Positions 35,910 through 46,466 are shown, counted from the stretch's first letter. The stretch is 64,000 bases of DNA from Sphingomonas cremea (GCF_021502585.1 NZ_JAKFGM010000002.1:372501-436500); one strand, 5' to 3'. Made by a program: numbers and translations. Notes: a model not told the origin generated them from the letters alone.

Positions 35910-36371
35910 TTAGGCTCCCGCCCGTCGTCGATGCAACATTTCGGCCACCGCATGGGGATTGGTTCCATCGGCCAGAGCGACGAAAATCGTGTCGTCGCCG
36001 GCCAACGTTCCCGCCACTTCATCCAGCCCCGCGGCATCGAGCGCGTTGGCGACGAGATTGGCCGATCCCGGCGGAGTCTTGAGCACCAGCAGGTTGCCGG
36101 CGGGGATGATGGCGTCGACCCATTCGGCCAGCAGCCGGTCGAGCTTTGCGGCGGCGTGGCCCGGCTCGACCTGGTCGGGCATTACGTAGCGGATCGACCC
36201 GTCGCGCTTGAGCTTGACCGCACCCAGTTCAAGCAGGTCGCGGCTAACCGTGGCCTGGGTGGCGGCGATTCCGGCCAACGACAGCCTGCCGACCACTTCC
36301 TCCTGGCTTCCGACCCGATGCTCGCGCAGCCAGTCGGCGATCATCCGCTGGCGCTGGGTCTTGCTGGTCAT
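35910..36371 (-). CDS. argR: Arginine repressor ArgR
   Basis: A 153-residue arginine-dependent DNA-binding regulator. The N-terminal winged helix includes RQRMIADWLREHRVGSQEEV and ATQATVSRDLLELGAVK. The C-terminal hexamerisation/arginine-binding domain includes LLVLKTPPGSANLVANALD and GTLAGDDTIFVAL. The start [10 protein letters not shown] overlaps argB's stop by 1 base (TAATG), so ArgR is the last gene of the arg operon. The ARG boxes in front of argC suggest that it represses its own operon. Confidence 0.93.
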   Translation of the reverse strand: MTSKTQRQRMIADWLREHRVGSQEEVVGRLSLAGIAATQATVSRDLLELGAVKLKRDGSIRYVMPDQVEPGHAAAKLDRLLAEWVDAIIPAGNLLVLKTPPGSANLVANALDAAGLDEVAGTLAGDDTIFVALADGTNPHAVAEMLHRRRAGA

Positions 36372-37231
36372 TAGCCCGACTCCCCACAAACCATCGTTCC
36401 GACGCCCTCGTCGGTAAACAATTCGACCAGGATAGCATGCCCGGCCCGCCCATCGATCATATGGGCGCTGCCGACCCCTCCCTCCACGGCCTCGGCACAT
36501 GCGAGGAGCTTGGGGATCATGCCGCCGGTGACGCTTTCATCCGCGATCCGGCGACGCGCCTCCGCGGCGGTCAGCCGGTGGATCAGGCTAGCGGGATTTG
36601 CCGGATCTTCGAGCAGGCCAGGCGCGCTGGTGAGATAGATGATTTTCTCCGCCTTCATCGCGACGGCAATTGCGCGGGCGGCATCGTCGGCGTTGACGTT
36701 ATAGGGCTGGCCGGTCGGGTCGGCTCCGACAGTCGAGACGATCGGGATCAGCCCGTCGTCAAGCAGTGCGCGGAGAAGCCCAGCGCGGACGTTGCCGACC
36801 TTGCCGACAAAGCCCAGCCTGGCATCGACCTGCGTCGCTTCCAGCAGGCGGCCGTCTTCGCCGGCAACCCCGACCGCGACAGGCTCCAGCGCGTTGACCG
36901 CACTGACCAACTCCCGGTTGATCTTCCCGACCAGTACCATCCGGACAATCTCCAGTGCCTCGGCGTCGGTGACGCGCAGGCCGTCGATCCGCTCCACCGC
37001 CTTGCCCTGCCGCCCCATCTGTTCGTCGATCTGGGGACCGCCGCCGTGGACCAACACCGGCCGAATGCCGACCGAATGGAGCAGAAGCACATCCTTGGCG
37101 AGGCTGCGAGCGCGATCGGGATCGGTCATCGGCAGGCCGCCAACCTTCACGATTATGGTCTTGCCGGTGAAGCGGCGGATGTAGGGCAGCGCTTCGATCA
37201 GCAGCCGGGCGGTATCGTTGGTGTTGATCAT
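36371..37231 (-). CDS. argB: Acetylglutamate kinase ArgB
   Basis: Second step of arginine synthesis: ATP-dependent phosphorylation of N-acetylglutamate. The 286-residue protein has the amino-acid-kinase fold with [35 protein letters not shown] and [18 protein letters not shown]. Its length fits the arginine-inhibited alphaproteobacterial type. Its ATG overlaps the argJ stop by 4 bases (ATGA). Confidence 0.95.
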   Translation of the reverse strand: MINTNDTARLLIEALPYIRRFTGKTIIVKVGGLPMTDPDRARSLAKDVLLLHSVGIRPVLVHGGGPQIDEQMGRQGKAVERIDGLRVTDAEALEIVRMVLVGKINRELVSAVNALEPVAVGVAGEDGRLLEATQVDARLGFVGKVGNVRAGLLRALLDDGLIPIVSTVGADPTGQPYNVNADDAARAIAVAMKAEKIIYLTSAPGLLEDPANPASLIHRLTAAEARRRIADESVTGGMIPKLLACAEAVEGGVGSAHMIDGRAGHAILVELFTDEGVGTMVCGESG

Positions 37232-38394
37232 GACGTCGCCGAATTTTCCTTGATGTAGCCGGGACCGAGGTCGACGGAGACGGCGCGGCCTGTGCCACGG
37301 CCGAGGCCGAGGTCGATCAGGATGTCGATCTCTTCGTCCTTCATATGGGCTCGGACTGCCTCCGCCTCATGGGGAATCTCGACGCCCGCCTCGGCAACCT
37401 TGATGCCGCCATAGCTGACGCTCGTTCGTTCCGTTTCGAACTCCCCGCCGCACGACCCCGCTTCGGCCAGCAGCCGGCCCCAATAGGCGTCGGCGCCGTA
37501 CCAGCTGCATTTGATCAGCTGGTTGTTACCGATTGACCGGGCAACCTTCCGCGCCTCGGCGTCGCTGGCCGCCCCGGTGACGCGGACGACCACCAGCTTG
37601 GTCATGCCCTCCGCGTCGCGCGCCATCTGAAGCATCAGTTCCTCGCACACCTGCCGCACATCGTCCTCGAAACGGGCGAGGTCGGCCGGCCGGCCTTTGC
37701 GGCCGCTGGCGAACAGCATGACCGTGTCGTTGGTCGAGGTGGCGCCGTCGGTGATCAGCGCATTGAAGGTGGCGTCGGCCGCTCGGAACAGGATCGGCTT
37801 CAGTTCGTCGGGCGCAAGCTCTGCGTCGGTAGTAAGGAACGCCAGCATGGTCGCCATGTTGGGAGCCAGCATGCCACAGCCTTTGGCCATGCCGCCAACC
37901 GCATAATCCTTGCGGACAACCTCGGCCTCCTTGGGCCGGGTGTCGGTGGTGAGTATGCCCTTGGCCGCGTCGCGATGCCCGTCGCGGCTTAGCGTTTCTC
38001 CGAGCCGGGGGACGGCGGTCAGGATCTTGCGCATCGGCAGGCGGTAACCGATGAGCCCGGTCGAGCAGACCAGCATATCGCGCGGATCGCAGCCAACCGC
38101 CTCGGCCGCCGCCGTGCACATCGCCTCGGCATCCGCCCGGCCCTTGGCGCCGGTCCCGGCATTGGCATTGCCGCTGTTGACGATCACGCCGGACGCATAG
38201 CCGCCCGAAACGTTTAGCCGCTCCAGGCTGGCTTCGACCGGCGGCGCCCGGAACTTGTTCTGGGTGAAGACGGCGGCGGCAGGAACGGGCTTGCCGCCAT
38301 CGGTTGCCAGCAGGCTGACGTCGCGGCGGCCCGCGGCCTTGATGCCCGCGGCCAGGCCCGATGCGACAAAACCTTCGGCAAGGGTCACGCTCAC
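37228..38394 (-). CDS. argJ: Glutamate N-acetyltransferase ArgJ
   Basis: Ornithine acetyltransferase that recycles acetyl groups from N-acetylornithine to glutamate, and in bifunctional forms also makes N-acetylglutamate from acetyl-CoA. The 388-residue precursor self-cleaves before a threonine in [16 protein letters not shown]; this ATML motif is present. [11 protein letters not shown] and [11 protein letters not shown] are other signatures. The GTG start ((V)SVTLAEGF) overlaps the argC stop as GTGA; a longer upstream reading is rejected. Confidence 0.94.
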   Translation of the reverse strand: MSVTLAEGFVASGLAAGIKAAGRRDVSLLATDGGKPVPAAAVFTQNKFRAPPVEASLERLNVSGGYASGVIVNSGNANAGTGAKGRADAEAMCTAAAEAVGCDPRDMLVCSTGLIGYRLPMRKILTAVPRLGETLSRDGHRDAAKGILTTDTRPKEAEVVRKDYAVGGMAKGCGMLAPNMATMLAFLTTDAELAPDELKPILFRAADATFNALITDGATSTNDTVMLFASGRKGRPADLARFEDDVRQVCEELMLQMARDAEGMTKLVVVRVTGAASDAEARKVARSIGNNQLIKCSWYGADAYWGRLLAEAGSCGGEFETERTSVSYGGIKVAEAGVEIPHEAEAVRAHMKDEEIDILIDLGLGRGTGRAVSVDLGPGYIKENSATS

Positions 38395-39407
38395 GGATAA
38401 ACTCCCATATTGGACAGGCCCGCGCCCTCGTCGAGGCCGAGCATCAAATTGGCACATTGGATCATCTGGCCCGCCGCGCCCTTGCCGAGATTGTCGATCG
38501 CCGCGAGGGCGAGGACGGTGCCGGTCCGCTCGTCATGGCGGGCGGTCAGGAAGGCGGCGTTGGAGCCGGTTGCCCATTTCGTCTCAGGCGGAGTTTCGCC
38601 GACGTGGACGAACTTTTCACCGGCGTAAGCTTCGCGAAGGATGGCCAGCGGGTCGCACGGGCCCGTTGCCCGGGCATAGCAGGTGGCCAGGATGCCGCGG
38701 CTGGCGGCCATGAGATGCGGGGTGAACAGCACGCTGGCGCCGGACACCATTTCCATCTCCGCCGTGTGCCGATGATTGATGAGGCCATAGGCGCGATAAT
38801 TGCCGTCGACGGCGCAGAAATGGGTGGCGGCACTGGCTGCGCGGCCGGCGCCGCTGACGCCTGACGCAGCGTCGACGATGATACCTTGCCGGTCGATGCC
38901 GCCCGCCTCGACCAGGGGGCGGAGCGCGAGGCTGGCGGCGGTCGGATAGCAACCGGGCGCAGCTACCCGTTTCGAGTGGCTGATCTCGTCCCGGAAGAAT
39001 TCAGGCAGGCCGTAGGTAAAGGTCTCGAGCAGGTCGGGGCGGCTATGAGGCTCGCCGTACCAGCGTTCGAATTCGGCGGCGCTGTTTAGCCGGAAGTCCG
39101 CACCGAGATCGACGAAGGGAATCCCGGGGGCCAGCAACTGGTCGGCCAGCCGCTGGGTCTCGCCGTGCGGCAAGGCGGCCAGGATCAGGTCGCAGCCGTT
39201 CAGGAGGCCCGGATCCCAGGCGGCAAGTGCCGCGCCCGGATAAGCAATGGCGAGGTGCGGATGAACCGCCGTGACCTTCTGGCCGGCGTTGGACGCGCCG
39301 AAGGCGACGCCGACCTCGATCGCCGGGTGGCCAGCGATGAGGCGCATCAACTCGCCGCCGACATAACCGGAGGCGCCAAGGATCGCGGCGCGAATCATGC
39401 GCGCCAT
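38391..39407 (-). CDS. argC: N-acetyl-gamma-glutamyl-phosphate reductase ArgC
   Basis: Third step of arginine synthesis: NADPH reduction of N-acetylglutamyl phosphate. The protein has about 338 residues, with the NADP motif [27 protein letters not shown] and the catalytic cysteine in [18 protein letters not shown]. Starts at 39407 ([10 protein letters not shown]) and 39398 ([10 protein letters not shown]) are both possible; neither has a clear Shine-Dalgarno sequence, so the message may be leaderless. First gene of argCJBR. Confidence 0.94.
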   Translation of the reverse strand: MARMIRAAILGASGYVGGELMRLIAGHPAIEVGVAFGASNAGQKVTAVHPHLAIAYPGAALAAWDPGLLNGCDLILAALPHGETQRLADQLLAPGIPFVDLGADFRLNSAAEFERWYGEPHSRPDLLETFTYGLPEFFRDEISHSKRVAAPGCYPTAASLALRPLVEAGGIDRQGIIVDAASGVSGAGRAASAATHFCAVDGNYRAYGLINHRHTAEMEMVSGASVLFTPHLMAASRGILATCYARATGPCDPLAILREAYAGEKFVHVGETPPETKWATGSNAAFLTARHDERTGTVLALAAIDNLGKGAAGQMIQCANLMLGLDEGAGLSNMGVYP

Positions 39408-39434
39408 ATGCAAATCTATGAATAATTATGCAAT
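39407..39434. promoter_or_regulatory. Overlapping ARG boxes in front of argC
   Basis: TATGAATAATTATGCAAT (39417-39434) matches the ArgR-site pattern TGAAT-AT-rich-ATTCA with one change. A second, weaker match, TATGCAAATCTATGAATA, overlaps it at 39407-39424. Such paired boxes are usual for hexameric ArgR. They sit over the argC start and promoter. Confidence 0.7.
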
Positions 39435-39440
39435 AGGAGG

Positions 39441-39469
39441 AATGGCAGCTATGGGTGGAAAGCGGACAT
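39441..39469 (+). repeat. Dispersed hairpin repeat, copy 5
   Basis: Arm ATGGCAGC, loop with ATGGGTGGAAA, arm GCGGACAT (6 of 8 pairs). Lies on the 5' side of the TIR gene, in the same orientation as copy 6 on its 3' side. Confidence 0.75.
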
Positions 39470-39546
39470 TCTTAAGCGGCACACCGCTTGGCTTCTCATT
39501 CTGAGGATATTTCCGTAAGTTCTTGATCTCCGGCAGGGGGCAAGCC

Positions 39547-41487
39547 GTGAATCGATCGAAACGAGCCGATGTCGACCGCAGGGCCGGGCCCGTGTTCATC
39601 AGTTATGCGACGGCCGATCGCCAGCAGGCCCTGGCGGTGTGTGATTCCATCGAGAGCCGCGGCACTCCTTGCTGGATCTCGAGCCGGGATGTTCCCCCGG
39701 GCGAGAACTACCAGGAAGCGATAGTCCAAGCGCTTCGCAATACCCGCGCCGTGGTCCTCGTCTTTTCATGGGCGGCAAACAAGAGTGACGAGATCAAGAA
39801 GGAGCTGTCGCTCGCTAGCCGGTATCATGTGCAGGTCATCGCCCTGAGACTGCAAAACGTCGAGCCCAGCGATGCCTTCGCCTACGAGCTTTCGACACGG
39901 CAATGGATCGACGCCTTCAACGGCTGGGACAAGTCAATCGATTCCCTTGTCAGCCGTATCGCGCAGACTTCGGGTGCGAATCAGGGGGACGCAGCAACCG
40001 GTGTTCCCGTTCCCACCCGCTCAGCCTTCCCGTCTCGACGTTTCCTCGCCATCGCAGCTGCAGCCGGCATGCTCGTGTTGCTGACTGTTGCCGGCTGGTG
40101 GCTTCGACCGCATGCACCAGCGCACAGCATGACGGTACGCTTGGCCGGCTTCCAAACACTCTCCGCGGATTTGCCCGCGACTATGCGCGACGCTCTCAAC
40201 TCCGAGATCAGTGCGGCATTCAACGCTGACGGCGTGATCGGGGTCTCGACTGCGCCTGCTCCCCAGCCGGGAAGTGCGCCCGCCTATGCGCTCGGTGGAA
40301 CAGTACACCGTATCGGCAACTCCGTTCGTGTGATCACTGAGTTCAAGAACGAGCGCACCGGGACGATTCTGTGGTCGGACAGCGTCGACTATCCCGACGA
40401 TCAAGTCGCGAAGATCCCTCACAAGGTCGCGGTTGATGCGGGGATCGTGGTGCGCTGCGGCCTGTCGGGTGCGTCGACCTATCGCAAGCCGCTGCCCGAT
40501 CGGGTGCTGAAGGATTACATGCAGTACTGCCAGGAATCCTGGGCTTACGGCGGCACAAAGACGCTCCTTCCCGCGCAGCGCGTCGTCGCCGCTCTTCCCG
40601 ATTTCTCCTGGGGGTGGTCCGCCGTCCAGACGGGCTTCATGCAGGCTGCCTTCGATGAGCCGGACGAGCGACGCGCCGAACAACTGCGAGCCGAAGGACT
40701 CCGCGCCGCCGCAAAGGCTTTGGCCCTCGACCCACGCAACAGCGAGGCCCTCGATCGCAAGACATATCTGATCGATCCCTACGCCTGGGGGGAACAAGAG
40801 AGCCTGTACAGGGCGGCGATCGCGGCGAAGCCGCTCGATTGCGGATGCGAGCATTACGGCTACGGGCTGATGTTGAACAACGTCGGGCGCATGAACGATG
40901 CGGTCGATCAATTCCGCGCCGCAACGGACATGTTGGCGCTTTGGCCTGACTCTCAGCTGGCATTGAGTATCGCGCTGCTGGCAGTGAGGAGGACCGAAGA
41001 GGCCAAGGACCATTTCGAGGCTGCGATCGATCTCAGCAAAGATCCGAACTTCGCGGCGTGGCTCGCCCTGAATGTCAGCCCTGAAACGGGCAACTATGCG
41101 GCTGCAATCGTAGCTCTCAAGGAGACGCAACTTGAGATGCCGGACACTTCGCGTGCCGCTCTGCTTGCAGGCTATCGGGCGCTCGCGGCGAATGATCCGC
41201 AGCAGAAGCTGAAAGCGATCAGCCTCCTCGTGGCGCTTCCGAAGGAGGAGCAACGCGACCAGGTCGTAGTGCTGCTTGGGGCGCTTGGAGCAAGTCACGA
41301 GGCGCTGCAGATTGCCGCGGACAGGCCGTGGCTGTTCTGGCGCCGGAGCATGCGCGGAGTGCTGAACGATCCGGCCTTTCCAGCCGTCCTCCAGAAGTTA
41401 CGCCTGATCGCCTACTGGAAGCAGTCGCACTCGCAACCGGACGTCTGCAAGGAAAGCGGACGACCATCGTTCTGCGGCTCGCTTTAA
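39547..41487 (+). CDS. TIR-domain membrane protein with TPR-like C-terminal region
   Basis: A protein of about 646 residues. The N-terminal TIR domain (about 14-140) opens VFISYATADRQQALAV. It has the box-2-like WISSRDVPPGENY and VLVFSWAANKSDEIKKELSLA, in which Glu86 is the candidate NAD-cleaving residue. One membrane helix lies at about 166-186. Next is a domain like the TolB/adenylate-cyclase-associated regions (AGFQTLSADLPATM, VHRIGNSVRVITEF). The last 300 residues look like TPR repeats (ALDPRNSEAL, LNNVGRMNDAVDQF, AAIVALKETQLEM). GTG start with AGGGGG upstream; TTG at 39523 is an alternative. Role unproven; a sensor or defence effector is plausible. Confidence 0.8.
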   Translation: MNRSKRADVDRRAGPVFISYATADRQQALAVCDSIESRGTPCWISSRDVPPGENYQEAIVQALRNTRAVVLVFSWAANKSDEIKKELSLASRYHVQVIALRLQNVEPSDAFAYELSTRQWIDAFNGWDKSIDSLVSRIAQTSGANQGDAATGVPVPTRSAFPSRRFLAIAAAAGMLVLLTVAGWWLRPHAPAHSMTVRLAGFQTLSADLPATMRDALNSEISAAFNADGVIGVSTAPAPQPGSAPAYALGGTVHRIGNSVRVITEFKNERTGTILWSDSVDYPDDQVAKIPHKVAVDAGIVVRCGLSGASTYRKPLPDRVLKDYMQYCQESWAYGGTKTLLPAQRVVAALPDFSWGWSAVQTGFMQAAFDEPDERRAEQLRAEGLRAAAKALALDPRNSEALDRKTYLIDPYAWGEQESLYRAAIAAKPLDCGCEHYGYGLMLNNVGRMNDAVDQFRAATDMLALWPDSQLALSIALLAVRRTEEAKDHFEAAIDLSKDPNFAAWLALNVSPETGNYAAAIVALKETQLEMPDTSRAALLAGYRALAANDPQQKLKAISLLVALPKEEQRDQVVVLLGALGASHEALQIAADRPWLFWRRSMRGVLNDPAFPAVLQKLRLIAYWKQSHSQPDVCKESGRPSFCGSL

Positions 41488-41514
41488 TGACCGCCATGGG
41501 TCGAAAGCGGACAT
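41486..41514 (+). repeat. Dispersed hairpin repeat, copy 6
   Basis: Arm ATGACCGC, loop with ATGGGTCGAAA, arm GCGGACAT (7 of 8 pairs), overlapping the last two bases of the TIR gene stop codon. It may act in 3'-end formation. Confidence 0.75.
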
Positions 41515-41539
41515 AAAGCATCGAGACAAAAATGAGGCG

Positions 41540-42718
41540 TTATGCATAAAATATGCTGACGCGGCCCGCGGCCTCGACAGCAAGCGCCGTGGCCTCTTCC
41601 AACGAGTCCGCGCGCGCGAGTGCCACCCCCATTCGCCGATTCTTGAGCGTGTTGGGCTTGGCGAACAGGCGGAGATCGACCGGATTGCCGGGTTCGCCTT
41701 GGGCCAGCGCTTCCGCGACGCCGGAAAAGCCGAAGTCGTGGCTCTCGCGGTCGGCGAGGATGACCGCCGAGGCCGCCGGACCCGCCAGTTCGATCGCCGG
41801 GATGGGCAGGCCGAGAATGGCGCGCAGGTGCAGCTCGAACTCGTTGGGCGACTGGCCGATCAGCGTGACCATGCCGGTGTCGTGGGGGCGCGGCGAAAGC
41901 TCGGAAAAGATTGCGCGGTCGCCGGCAATGAAGAATTCGACACCGAAAATGCCATGGCCGCCGAGAGCGGTAACCACCCTGGCAGCCTGGTCCTCCGCCG
42001 ACTTGAGCACGGCGTCATTCATCGGCGCCGGTTGCCAGCTTTCGCGATAATCGCCGCTCTCCTGCCGGTGTCCGATCGGCGGGCAGAACAGCACGCCATC
42101 CCTGGTCGATACGGTCAGCAGGGTGATCTCATAGTCGAATGCGATGAATTCCTCGACGATCACCCGGGGCCGGTCGCCGCGCATGTTGGCGACTGCATAA
42201 TCGAACGCCGTGCCAAGCTCGTCCGCTGTGCGGGCGACGCTCTGGCCCTTGCCGCTCGACGACATCACCGGCTTGACCACTGCGGGGAGACCGATGGTCG
42301 ATGCAGCGGCGATCGCCTCCTCGCGCGTTTCCGCGAACAGAAAGCGGGAGGTGATGAGGCCAAGCTCGTTCGCCGCGAAGTCGCGTATGCCGTCGCGGTT
42401 CATGGTCAGCTGCACCGCCTTCGCCGACGGGACCACGTGCCAGCCTTCGCGCTCCAGATCGCCCAAGGTTGCCGTATCGATCGCCTCAATCTCGGGCACG
42501 ATATAGTCGGGCCGGTGCTTCTCGACCGCGGCCCTGAGCGCCGCGCCGTCGAGCATCGGGAAGACTTCGCGCGCGTCGGCAACCTGCATCGCCGGCGCAT
42601 CGTCGTAGCGGTCGCAGGCAATCACCCGGCAGCCAAGCCGCTTGGCGGCGATTGCGAATTCCCGGCCCAACTCGCCTGAGCCGAGCAACATCAAGGTGGC
42701 TAGATACATGTGCGCCAT
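41540..42718 (-). CDS. purT: Formate-dependent phosphoribosylglycinamide formyltransferase PurT
   Basis: ATP-grasp enzyme of purine synthesis that formylates GAR using formate and ATP instead of formyl-tetrahydrofolate. The 392-residue protein begins with TLMLLGSGELGREFAIAAKRLG. It has VVKPVMSSSGKGQSVA, FIAFDYEITLLTV, LGGHGIFGVEFFI and SELSPRPHDTGMVT. The family is close to PurK, but the PHDTG and EFELHLRAILGLP blocks separate them. Upstream of the divergent cyclophilin gene. Confidence 0.95.
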   Translation of the reverse strand: MAHMYLATLMLLGSGELGREFAIAAKRLGCRVIACDRYDDAPAMQVADAREVFPMLDGAALRAAVEKHRPDYIVPEIEAIDTATLGDLEREGWHVVPSAKAVQLTMNRDGIRDFAANELGLITSRFLFAETREEAIAAASTIGLPAVVKPVMSSSGKGQSVARTADELGTAFDYAVANMRGDRPRVIVEEFIAFDYEITLLTVSTRDGVLFCPPIGHRQESGDYRESWQPAPMNDAVLKSAEDQAARVVTALGGHGIFGVEFFIAGDRAIFSELSPRPHDTGMVTLIGQSPNEFELHLRAILGLPIPAIELAGPAASAVILADRESHDFGFSGVAEALAQGEPGNPVDLRLFAKPNTLKNRRMGVALARADSLEEATALAVEAAGRVSIFYA

Positions 42719-42785
42719 CTAGCGGGCTTGCGCGCCGATGGGGAGGCGGCAATGTTCGCTTCCGAAACAAAATGAAAGGCCCCCC

Positions 42786-43667
42786 ATGCGCCGACTTGCC
42801 GCCATTGCCCTCGTTACCCTGATTGCCGCCGCGCCTCCCGCCAAGCCTAGGACGCCGAGCGAAATTGTCGCGGGGGCGCCGAAGGCCGATTGGCGCGATA
42901 TCTCCGCCGAAGACCTGGTCGTCTTCGAGCTGGAAGGCGGCCGCAAGGTGGTGATGCAGCTCGCCCCCGCCTTCGCGCCGGTCCATGCCGCCAACATCCG
43001 CGCGCTGGCCCGGGGCGGCTGGTGGGATGGCGCGAAAATCTACCGGGTCCAGGACAATTATGTTGTTCAGTGGGGCAATAATGAGAGCGACAAGCCCCTT
43101 CCGGCGGGCGTGGCTGCAAAGCCGCCGGCCGAATATCATCGGGCGCGCAAGGGCCTGCAGATTACGCCGCTGGGTTCCCCGGATGCCTACGCCCCGGCGG
43201 CGGGATTTTCGGGCGGATGGCCGGTCGCCTATGATCCGAAGGCCGGCACGGCGAACCTAGCCCATTGCTATGCAATGGTCGGCGTCGGCCGCGATTTGTC
43301 ACCTGATACCGGAACCGGTGGTGAGCTCTATGCCGTGATCGGCCATGCCCCGCGCCATCTCGACCGCAATATCGCCGTGGTCGGGCGGATCGTAGCGGGC
43401 ATCGAACATCTTTCGTCGCTGCCACGCGGGACCGAGGCGCTCGGCTTCTACAAGGAAAGATCGTTCGACGTGCCGATCGTCAAGGCACGGCTGGCGACGG
43501 AATTGCCGGCTGCCGAGCGGCCCCTGTTCGAATATCTCGCCGGACCGTCCTTCGCCGCCTATCTGCAGGCACGAAAAAACCGGCAGGACGACTTCTTCAT
43601 TCGTCCTGCCGGCGGTGCAGATCTCTGCAATATCAATGTGCCCGTCAGGGCGGTTCCAGCGGGCTAG
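42786..43667 (+). CDS. Exported cyclophilin-type peptidyl-prolyl isomerase
   Basis: A 293-residue precursor with a short signal peptide ([20 protein letters not shown]) and a cyclophilin domain. The match is through [45 protein letters not shown], then [26 protein letters not shown] and [19 protein letters not shown]. The domain is longer than typical PpiA because of an insert between the second and third blocks, as in related alphaproteobacterial proteins. It should catalyse proline isomerisation in the periplasm, although active-site conservation is imperfect. Confidence 0.85.
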   Translation: MRRLAAIALVTLIAAAPPAKPRTPSEIVAGAPKADWRDISAEDLVVFELEGGRKVVMQLAPAFAPVHAANIRALARGGWWDGAKIYRVQDNYVVQWGNNESDKPLPAGVAAKPPAEYHRARKGLQITPLGSPDAYAPAAGFSGGWPVAYDPKAGTANLAHCYAMVGVGRDLSPDTGTGGELYAVIGHAPRHLDRNIAVVGRIVAGIEHLSSLPRGTEALGFYKERSFDVPIVKARLATELPAAERPLFEYLAGPSFAAYLQARKNRQDDFFIRPAGGADLCNINVPVRAVPAG

Positions 43668-43924
43668 GCGGCCCAGGCCGGGGCGGTCACCCGGTTACGA
43701 TGCTGGATTACCACGGGCGCGTTGTGGTGGCGCATGCTGGCCTCGGCCAGCGGCAGCGCCGTCGTGCAGAAGGCGCATTCGGCCGACATGCGGCCGATCA
43801 GCCACTGGGTGCGCCCGCATCCAGGGCAGTGATTCACTTCATGTTCGCGATAAACGACATGATATCCGCGTCCGGCCGGGTCATGCCTCATCTGGAGGTC
43901 GCTCAGCGTCGGGACAGAAGCCAT
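43664..43924 (-). CDS. Small zinc-ribbon-like protein
   Basis: An 86-residue protein starting MASVPTLSDLQMRHD with AAGGAA upstream. It has two Cys-x2-Cys pairs in NHCPGCGRTQW and SAECAFCTTAL, probably coordinating one zinc ion. A conserved-looking tail follows (RHHNAPVVIQHRNRVT). Its stop overlaps that of the convergent cyclophilin gene by 4 bases. No known function. Confidence 0.65.
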   Translation of the reverse strand: MASVPTLSDLQMRHDPAGRGYHVVYREHEVNHCPGCGRTQWLIGRMSAECAFCTTALPLAEASMRHHNAPVVIQHRNRVTAPAWAA

Positions 43925-43986
43925 AAGACGTTCCTTTCGGATCGATTGAACGACCAAACCTGCCTTGGGTTGCATCGATTTAAAGG

Positions 43987-46466
43987 TCAGAGTTCGCGCA
44001 GTCCCTGTGCGGGACGGGCGTTCAGAGCGGGAATCGCCGCGGCAAAGGCGGCCAGAACGGCGAGGAAAATCGCCCCCAGCGGTATCAGCGCGAGGCTCGC
44101 CCAATCCGGGCTGAACGGGAATTCGAACAGTTGTACGACGACTAGCCACGCAGCGATCGCCCCGCTGGCAAAGGCGGCAACCGCGACCACCGATGACAGG
44201 AGCACGAACTCGATCAGCTGACTTCGCGCCACCTGACCTCTGGTCGCGCCGACCAGGCGCAACAGGACGATGTCGCGCGATCGCTGGCGGCGGGTAGCGA
44301 CAACCGATCCGGCCAGAACGATCATCCCCATCAAAATGGCGAATCCGGTCGCAATCCGCACCGCACCATCGATCGATTCGAGCAATGTCTTCACCTGGAC
44401 GACGACGTCGGAGACGCGAATCGCGCTGACCATCGGAAGTTCGGTCGTCAGCCGCCGTTCGAACGCGGTCGTCGAGCGGCCATTTGCGGGGGAGGCGGTT
44501 GCCATCAGCGTATAAGGTGCAGCTTCGATTGCGCCGGGTGCGAAAATGATGGCGAAGTTGAAGCCGAGGCTACGCCAGTCGATTTCCCGCATCGACGCGA
44601 TCCGGGCCTCGATCGGCCGGCCGAGGATGGCGACCGTCAGCGTGTCGCCAACCTTAAGGTTCAGGGCTGTCGCGGCATCGACGTCGATGCTGACCAGCGG
44701 CGGGCCCCGATAATCCTTTGGCCACCATTGGCCGGCGACGATCCGGTTGGCCGGTGGAAGGTCGCGCGCAAACGTCAGCCCACGATCGCCGCGGAGGATC
44801 CAAGCACCTTCGGGAATATTGCGCATGTCCGCGACCCGCACGCCATTGACCTCGGTTACCGGGCCGCGAAGCGAGGGAACCAGGCGAAGGTCAGCGCCGG
44901 GCAGTTCGGATGCGGCAATAGTGCGGAACTTCGGTTCTTCCGCGCGCGGGATATCGACGAGGAACAGGGCGGGCGCGCGCCTGGGCACCGCGGTATCGAT
45001 CTCTGCGAGGATGCTGGAGGCGGTTCCCGCAAGCGTGACGAGCAAGGTCAGTCCAAGGCCAAGCGACACGGCCAGCCGCCCGGTGGCTGCACCCGGCCGG
45101 TCGAGCGCCGCGATGCCCAGACGGGTAATCGGGCTGCCGAGATGCTTCGCTCCGCGCGCGATCCGCCGGATGGCCAGTCCCAGCAGCGCAAAGAGGACGC
45201 AAAGGACGGCGATTCCGGCCAAGCCGGTTGCGGCGAACCAGGGGTCGCTTGCGCTGCCGATCGCGATTGCAGCCGCCGTCGCAAGCGCCGAGGCAGGAAG
45301 GATGAAGGTCTGCCAGCGCAGCGGCTCGCCATCGACGACATCTCCGCGCAGCAGCCTGGCCGGCCTTGTGTCGCCGGCGTTGGCGACCATTCGCCAGCTT
45401 GCGGCGAAACTGATCAGCACTCCGAACAGCGCAGCCTGGCCAAGCGCAACCCATTGCGGCGAAGTGTCCGGCGCAACTGGGAGCAGCGCTGCGGTCAACT
45501 TGCCGACCAGCGCCGGGGCCATTGCCCCAGCGGCCAACCCAACCAGGATAGCGAGCCCGGCGATAAGGCCGATCTCGGCCAGCAACATTGCATTGACCGT
45601 CGAGCGGCCGGCCCCGACCAGCTTTAGTATGGCGATGGTCGAGCGGCGAGAAGCGGCGAAGGCCGCGGTCGCGCTGGACATTCCGAGCCCGCCGATCGCC
45701 AATGCCGACAAGGCAACAAGCAGCAGCATCTGACTCAGCCGATCGATGAAGCGACGCGTGCCTGATCCAGCCTCGTCGCGGGTGGTCGAACGCCAGCCGC
45801 CCTCGGGGAAGCGCTTTTGGAAGGCCTTGCCAGCGGCATCGGCGTCGGAGGCAGGCGGCAGGACGATTCGATAGCTGGTACTGCTGAGGCTGCCGGGCTG
45901 GATCAGCCCGCTCTTCGCCAGCCCGGCTTCGTCCATCAATGCAGGCGGCGCAAACGCGAAACCGGAGGCGCGCGGCATTTTGTCGATGATTGCTGAGACG
46001 CGGTATGTGGCACGGCCGATCCGGACATCGTCGCCGATGCCGATGTCGAGCCGCTCGGATATTTCATGCCCTATCGCCACCTCGGCACCTGCCGGGCGCT
46101 TGCTGCCACCGACCCATTCCACCTTGCCGGCCAGCGGCCAATTGGCATCGATGCTTGAAAGCTCCGCAAGCAGGCTTCGGCACTGGGGCGCGACCAGCAT
46201 GGCGCGTGTCGTGACGCTCTTCGACGATCGTCCAAGCGCGTCGATGGCCGCGCGTTCGTCCGCGCCGGCGTCGCGCTGGGCGACCGACAACATAAGGTCA
46301 CCGCCCAGCAGCTGACGGCCATTGGCGGCAATGGCGCTATCGACCGAAGAGGCGAGGCTGGTGACGGAGGCCAGCCCCGCGATCGCCACGGCGAGGCATA
46401 GCCACAGCAAGCCGAGCCCTGAAAGCCCGCCTCTCAGGTCGCGAAGCGCGAGGCGTAACGGTAATT

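Noticed and set aside
40021-41298. A 425-residue minus-strand frame opposite the TIR gene
   Set aside because: Arginine-rich shadow frame with no start signal or domain; the plus-strand protein has clear domains.
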